Positions 60,498 through 64,000 of a DNA stretch of 64,000 bases are shown piece by piece; within the stretch, counting starts at the first letter, position 1, and each line of letters begins with the position of its first letter. A program made the position numbers and the translations under genes. This DNA comes from Leptodesmis sichuanensis A121 (lineage in GTDB: Bacteria; Cyanobacteriota; Cyanobacteriia; Leptolyngbyales; Leptolyngbyaceae), in assembly GCF_021379005.1 (NCBI RefSeq), contig NZ_CP075171.1, positions 1,798,001-1,862,000 of the forward strand. The letters run 5' to 3'. The notes beneath the pieces were generated by a model. The model was not told where the DNA came from. It saw only the letters and a list, made by a program, of their open reading frames with translations, and did no database searches.

Positions 60498-63287
60498 TCA
60501 GCCCGAACGTGTAGCGCTGGAATTGGAAGCAATGGGTAAGACTAAACGGCTCATGTTACGGCCATCATCCAGTTTGTAAAGGTTGAATTGTCCACCGATC
60601 GCTTTCATCACCGACTGGCAAACCAGCAGATGTAAACCAGGAGGATGATCCAGGATGGAAGGAACCAGCCAATCGGGCCGACCGGCTTCCAGTTCTTGCA
60701 GCAGGTGCGGTTCAATGTGTCCGGTATCGGTAATGCACAACTCAAGCCAGCGCGTATCAATTTGACGACACCAGAGATCGATTCTGCTTCCAGGAACAGA
60801 CCGTTGACAGGCAATGCTAAGTAGTTCATACAGCACCAGTTCAATTTTGAGAATGTCACCGCTGATGAGCAGATTGGTTTCATCATGCACCTGCGACCAC
60901 AACTGCCGTTCTTTAATGATGGGATCCACTCGTTCCAGTGCCCGTTTCAATAAGGTAATTAAGGACAAATTGGCGGGATAGGGGCGGATCTGCCACTGTT
61001 CTTCCTGAATGACTTGATTCAGGGAGGCGATCGCGTCGTGCAGCGATCGGACGATCTGCTGATAGCGGGTAGAAAACAATGGCTCTTTGGGATTTCCCAA
61101 TTCATCTAACCGCTTTAATCCAGCCAGCACGGTGCGTTGGGTTTCCTCCAAGCGACGATGTTTGTACCAGGCCAGTTGTTCCAGTTTGAGGCGTTGGCTA
61201 ATCAGTTGTTCAGTAAGAGCCAGGGAGCGACGTGCCCAGGCAAACTGATTGACCAGCAAATTCAAGGCTTGCAAGTGCCATTCTGCCCAGTGCCGTCCTA
61301 CTTCGTCCGCCACAATGACCACTCCAGTGGGTTCCTGTTGGGGGGCTGTTCGCAATGCCACCACCAGTAGCTCACCAATGCCAGAACCATAGAGCCACTG
61401 GCGACTATTGCCTGGAATTTCTTTCACAGTCAGGGAAAAAGCACCCTCGCTCTCTAAGGCCCAGCGAATCAATAAATCCGTATGCAGGGGAATGGCCAGG
61501 TCTGAATTAACGGCAAAGCGGTCATTGGGGGGCGGAGAGCTGAGTACCTGCCCTGTGCTTTGTCCAGGTTGCCAATGTACCAGAACGGCCAGAGGAGCTT
61601 GTAAAACCTGAGTAATGTGTTGCAGGGTAGCTTGTTCCAGGAGGGGAACCTGATAGGTGCGCTGAATCGCTTTGATTCCCCACTGCATAGCCTGTTGAAT
61701 CTTGTGCTGTTGTTCGGCTTGGCGATGCAGTTGCCACTGGTGCAAGATGAATCCCACCTGCTGGCTGACAATTCGTACCAGTTCCAGTTCCGTCCGCTGC
61801 CAACTGCGGGGAGCTTCATGCCCAATTACCACCAGTCCTTCCAGGGGATGCCCAATTGAGGTATGGCACAAAATCACCGATCGCACCCCCATTTCCAGCC
61901 AGCGATCGCGCCAGCCTGATAGGTTTTGCTCACTCTCCAGATTTTCGATGCCGATCGCCGTTTTGCTGTCCTGCACCCACTTCAAATCAGAGTCACTGAA
62001 TGCCGCCAGGGGAGAAGTCAGGGGACGGCGGTTGCTGGGAAAGTTTTGGTAGCAAATCTCAAACTCTCCCCGATTATCGTCATACATCAGTACCAGAAAT
62101 CGCTCAGTCTTCAAGCGCTTACATAGTTGCTCAGCCGTTTGCTTGAAAGTGGCTTTCCAATCCTCCTGGTCGTAGATGGAGCGGGCAATTTCAGCCGTTA
62201 ATTCCCGATCCTGCTGGATGCGTTCGATCGTCGTTTCCATTTCATCCACAGGAATCGTCAGGGCCAGCATTTGCGCCGCTCCTCGCAGGAATTTTTTCTC
62301 CCCCTCACTCCAAATCCGGGGTTCCGTTCCTTCAACCGCCAGAAATCCCATTAATTCGCTCTGAAACAAAATGGGTGCGGCCAGCAGCGATCGTGCCCGA
62401 ATTTGTTGCATCAAGCGAGTGGTAGTGTCGGCCTTCAGGGAACTGTGGGCTTCCCCAATGGCCACCAGTTGATCAGCCGCCAGTGCTTGATAAAACCCAC
62501 TCACCTCCTGGACGGTAATGCCAGAGGCGGGTTGGTTCATTTCTATGAACCCCGTGTTTTTTGGGCGGTTGCCCACCCGTCGCCAAAAGTAGCGGCGCTC
62601 TCGTTCATACCAGTAAATGCTAGTACGGGTTGCCTGAATAAATTCGTGCGTATGGGTAACCACGGCTTCCAGGCGCGGGCCTAAACCTGTGAGCGATCGC
62701 AACTTCGCCAGGATCTCTAACAGCGGTTCGTCGGGATGCTTGGTTTGTTGCCGTTGCCACTCCATTTCAATTTTGTACAGGGCAGCGGCAAACTCGCCCA
62801 GAATGATCGAAAGGCGAACTTTTTCGTCGGTACGCGGAGCCACGCCCCACCCCGTGGATCCCATTAAGGTGACTCCGTAGCAGCGATCGCGATAGCGAAT
62901 CGGAAATACAACAGTACCCTGAATGTCAAACTTCTGGGCAATCTTGCGCCAGTCGCTAATCCGCTGTTCTGCCCGCAGGTCTGGTACGGCAACGGGTCGC
63001 TGCTGAATCACCACTTGTTCCAGAATGTCTCCCGGATTCAGGGTAAACCGTTGCTTGAGGAAGGACAAATCGCCATTGGGTGTGATTCCGCCTTTTCCAA
63101 ACAGGCGATGCTCCAGGCGATCGTACAACCCAATCCAGATCAGGGCGTAATCAAACTCAGTATGCAGATAGTTGATGATTGCATTGACCAGCACATCAGA
63201 ATCTTCCTCTTCCCGCAAGGTTTGCAAGACTCGGCCTAAAGCAACTAACTGCTTTTCGTAGGTATTTGGCTCCTTTTGCTGAACCAT
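60498..63287 (-). CDS. Multi-GAF sensor protein with degenerate histidine kinase end
   Basis: 929 residues from the ATG at 63287 (frame open to 63329). At least three or four GAF-like domains are seen (about 1-170, 180-360, 380-540, 560-700), none with a bilin Cys motif. The end (about 720-925) resembles a histidine kinase but is changed: KHRRLEETQR may replace the DHp His, the N-box is YELLSIACQRS without the usual Asn, G1 is ITDTGHIEP, and G2 is PPGLHLL. It is probably a pseudokinase sensor or scaffold. The identity of the paralogue is unknown. Confidence 0.85.
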   Translation of the reverse strand: MVQQKEPNTYEKQLVALGRVLQTLREEEDSDVLVNAIINYLHTEFDYALIWIGLYDRLEHRLFGKGGITPNGDLSFLKQRFTLNPGDILEQVVIQQRPVAVPDLRAEQRISDWRKIAQKFDIQGTVVFPIRYRDRCYGVTLMGSTGWGVAPRTDEKVRLSIILGEFAAALYKIEMEWQRQQTKHPDEPLLEILAKLRSLTGLGPRLEAVVTHTHEFIQATRTSIYWYERERRYFWRRVGNRPKNTGFIEMNQPASGITVQEVSGFYQALAADQLVAIGEAHSSLKADTTTRLMQQIRARSLLAAPILFQSELMGFLAVEGTEPRIWSEGEKKFLRGAAQMLALTIPVDEMETTIERIQQDRELTAEIARSIYDQEDWKATFKQTAEQLCKRLKTERFLVLMYDDNRGEFEICYQNFPSNRRPLTSPLAAFSDSDLKWVQDSKTAIGIENLESEQNLSGWRDRWLEMGVRSVILCHTSIGHPLEGLVVIGHEAPRSWQRTELELVRIVSQQVGFILHQWQLHRQAEQQHKIQQAMQWGIKAIQRTYQVPLLEQATLQHITQVLQAPLAVLVHWQPGQSTGQVLSSPPPNDRFAVNSDLAIPLHTDLLIRWALESEGAFSLTVKEIPGNSRQWLYGSGIGELLVVALRTAPQQEPTGVVIVADEVGRHWAEWHLQALNLLVNQFAWARRSLALTEQLISQRLKLEQLAWYKHRRLEETQRTVLAGLKRLDELGNPKEPLFSTRYQQIVRSLHDAIASLNQVIQEEQWQIRPYPANLSLITLLKRALERVDPIIKERQLWSQVHDETNLLISGDILKIELVLYELLSIACQRSVPGSRIDLWCRQIDTRWLELCITDTGHIEPHLLQELEAGRPDWLVPSILDHPPGLHLLVCQSVMKAIGGQFNLYKLDDGRNMSRLVLPIASNSSATRSG

Positions 63288-63469
63288 GTTAATAAAACAA
63301 GCTGATAGAAGAATTGAATAGCCACACAAATAATCAATATTGGGAAGAAATCTCTTATCTTCATCCTAATTGAGGCAGCAGGTTAGATTGCAGCTTTGAT
63401 CTGAGAAACAGTTTGAATGGTTGCAGCATTGGTTCGAAAATAGGGCTTGATTCCTCCTAGAATGCCCAC

Positions 63470-64000
63470 ATGGATATTTATCAAGCGCTATTTCGCCCAA
63501 TTTTATTTTCTGGCATCAAAGCTGATCCAGAGTGGTTACATCAACAAAGCTTTAGAGTACTCGGCTGGTTAGATCAAACTGATCACAGTCAATTCAGCCA
63601 CTGGTTACGGGCGCAACTTCACCGCACCTACTGCCTGGACAATCCCCGCCTACAGCAATCCTTGTGGAACATTACCTTTGCTAATCCTCTCGGTCTGGCT
63701 GCCGGATTTGACAAAGATGGGGTAGCTTCTGGCCTCTGGGCTGATTTTGGCTTTGGCTTTGCTGAACTGGGCACCGTTACCTTCTACCCCCAACCCGGCA
63801 ATCCCCGTCCCCGCTTGTTTCGCTTGCTGCCCGATCGGGCCGTCCTGAATCGCATGGGATTTAACAACCAGGGCGCAGCAGTGATGGCAGAGAGGTTGAG
63901 GAAGAGATGGGGGCAAAGGGGAAATGGGGGAGGAGATGCAGGAGATAGAGAAGGTAAGGGAGATGCAACAGAGCCAGCCACTTGCTCATCTTCCCCGTCT
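63470..64000 (+). CDS. pyrD: Dihydroorotate dehydrogenase (quinone type), N-terminal part
   Basis: Runs off the right edge with 177 codons seen. [92 protein letters not shown] is a typical class 2 PyrD start that uses membrane quinone to oxidise dihydroorotate to orotate. After [11 protein letters not shown] an unusual Gly/Asp/Glu-rich stretch ([21 protein letters not shown], residues 149-169) interrupts the known sequence, encoded by G-rich DNA like the intergenic filler. The rest is not available, so one cannot say if the frame recovers. Confidence 0.9.
   Translation, partial: MDIYQALFRPILFSGIKADPEWLHQQSFRVLGWLDQTDHSQFSHWLRAQLHRTYCLDNPRLQQSLWNITFANPLGLAAGFDKDGVASGLWADFGFGFAELGTVTFYPQPGNPRPRLFRLLPDRAVLNRMGFNNQGAAVMAERLRKRWGQRGNGGGDAGDREGKGDATEPATCSSSPS

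Noticed and set aside
1-64000. tRNA, rRNA, tmRNA, CRISPR arrays, transposases, prophage genes
   Set aside because: I looked in the gaps for T-loop motifs, regular spaced repeats and transposase-like frames and found none I could support. A covariance search (tRNAscan-SE, Infernal) would settle it.

Overview
The window is a stretch of cyanobacterial chromosome. This rests on a complete photosystem II D2 gene, Ycf66, a DUF3285 protein, solanesyl diphosphate synthase with 4-hydroxybenzoate solanesyltransferase (plastoquinone pathway), a class C flavodiiron protein, a phytochrome-type (cyanobacteriochrome) GAF domain, a group 3 SigF-like sigma factor, the purC-bamA-lpxC-fabZ-lpxA-lpxB cluster, and the very frequent HIP1 octamer GCGATCGC. 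Gene density, dispersed hairpin repeats and G-rich intergenic filler fit a large-genome, probably filamentous (Leptolyngbya-like) cyanobacterium. The genus is a guess. I recognised no tRNA, rRNA, CRISPR array, intact transposase or prophage.

Layout. 1-6.6 kb (mostly minus strand): partial dgkA, ybeY, a DUF3285 protein, prfB with a programmed +1 frameshift, a Bax inhibitor-1 protein, sigF (plus), the prenyltransferase of plastoquinone synthesis, and a repeat-containing membrane-anchored protein. 6.7-13.8 kb (plus): purC, the outer-membrane assembly factor BamA and the lipid A genes lpxC-fabZ-lpxA-lpxB. 14-20.4 kb: a group 2 sigma factor, ppk1 with a small upstream partner, a hypothetical protein and gnd. 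20.8-30.6 kb: ycf66, tldD, an AmpG-like transporter, small proteins, a glycogen debranching enzyme, a thioredoxin-like ferredoxin, a Nudix hydrolase and a HEAT-like protein. 30.9-38.6 kb: Ser/Thr kinase, PsiE-like protein, flavodiiron protein, K+ channel with an overlapping GGCT-like gene, a solitary psbD, and a transglutaminase-like protein.

38.7-44.8 kb: a two-gene photoreceptor/signalling operon (CBS-GAF-HisKA_2 kinase with DXCF cyanobacteriochrome motifs, then a REC-histidine kinase hybrid), followed by a large membrane protein with ten 29-residue coiled-coil repeats and eight TPRs. 45-51.5 kb: solanesyl diphosphate synthase, a 1.3 kb gene-free gap, a GT4 glycosyltransferase, hemC and glgA. 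51.7-64 kb: a secreted protein, a LuxR-type regulator divergent from a response regulator/CHASE2 kinase pair, secreted and coiled-coil small proteins, a TxlA-like thioredoxin, a PilA-type pilin, a Uma2 protein, a 943-codon multi-GAF protein with a degenerate kinase end, and the start of pyrD.

Themes. Core housekeeping (envelope, haem, plastoquinone, carbon storage) is interleaved with light, redox and two-component signalling. The most notable items are the DXCF cyanobacteriochrome kinase operon; the monocistronic psbD whose product has Phe instead of Trp at D2 position 191; a 73-bp hairpin element present in two nearly identical copies plus a truncated third; several hairpin repeats that abut or supply stop codons; and a G-rich filler sequence read in frame inside pyrD.
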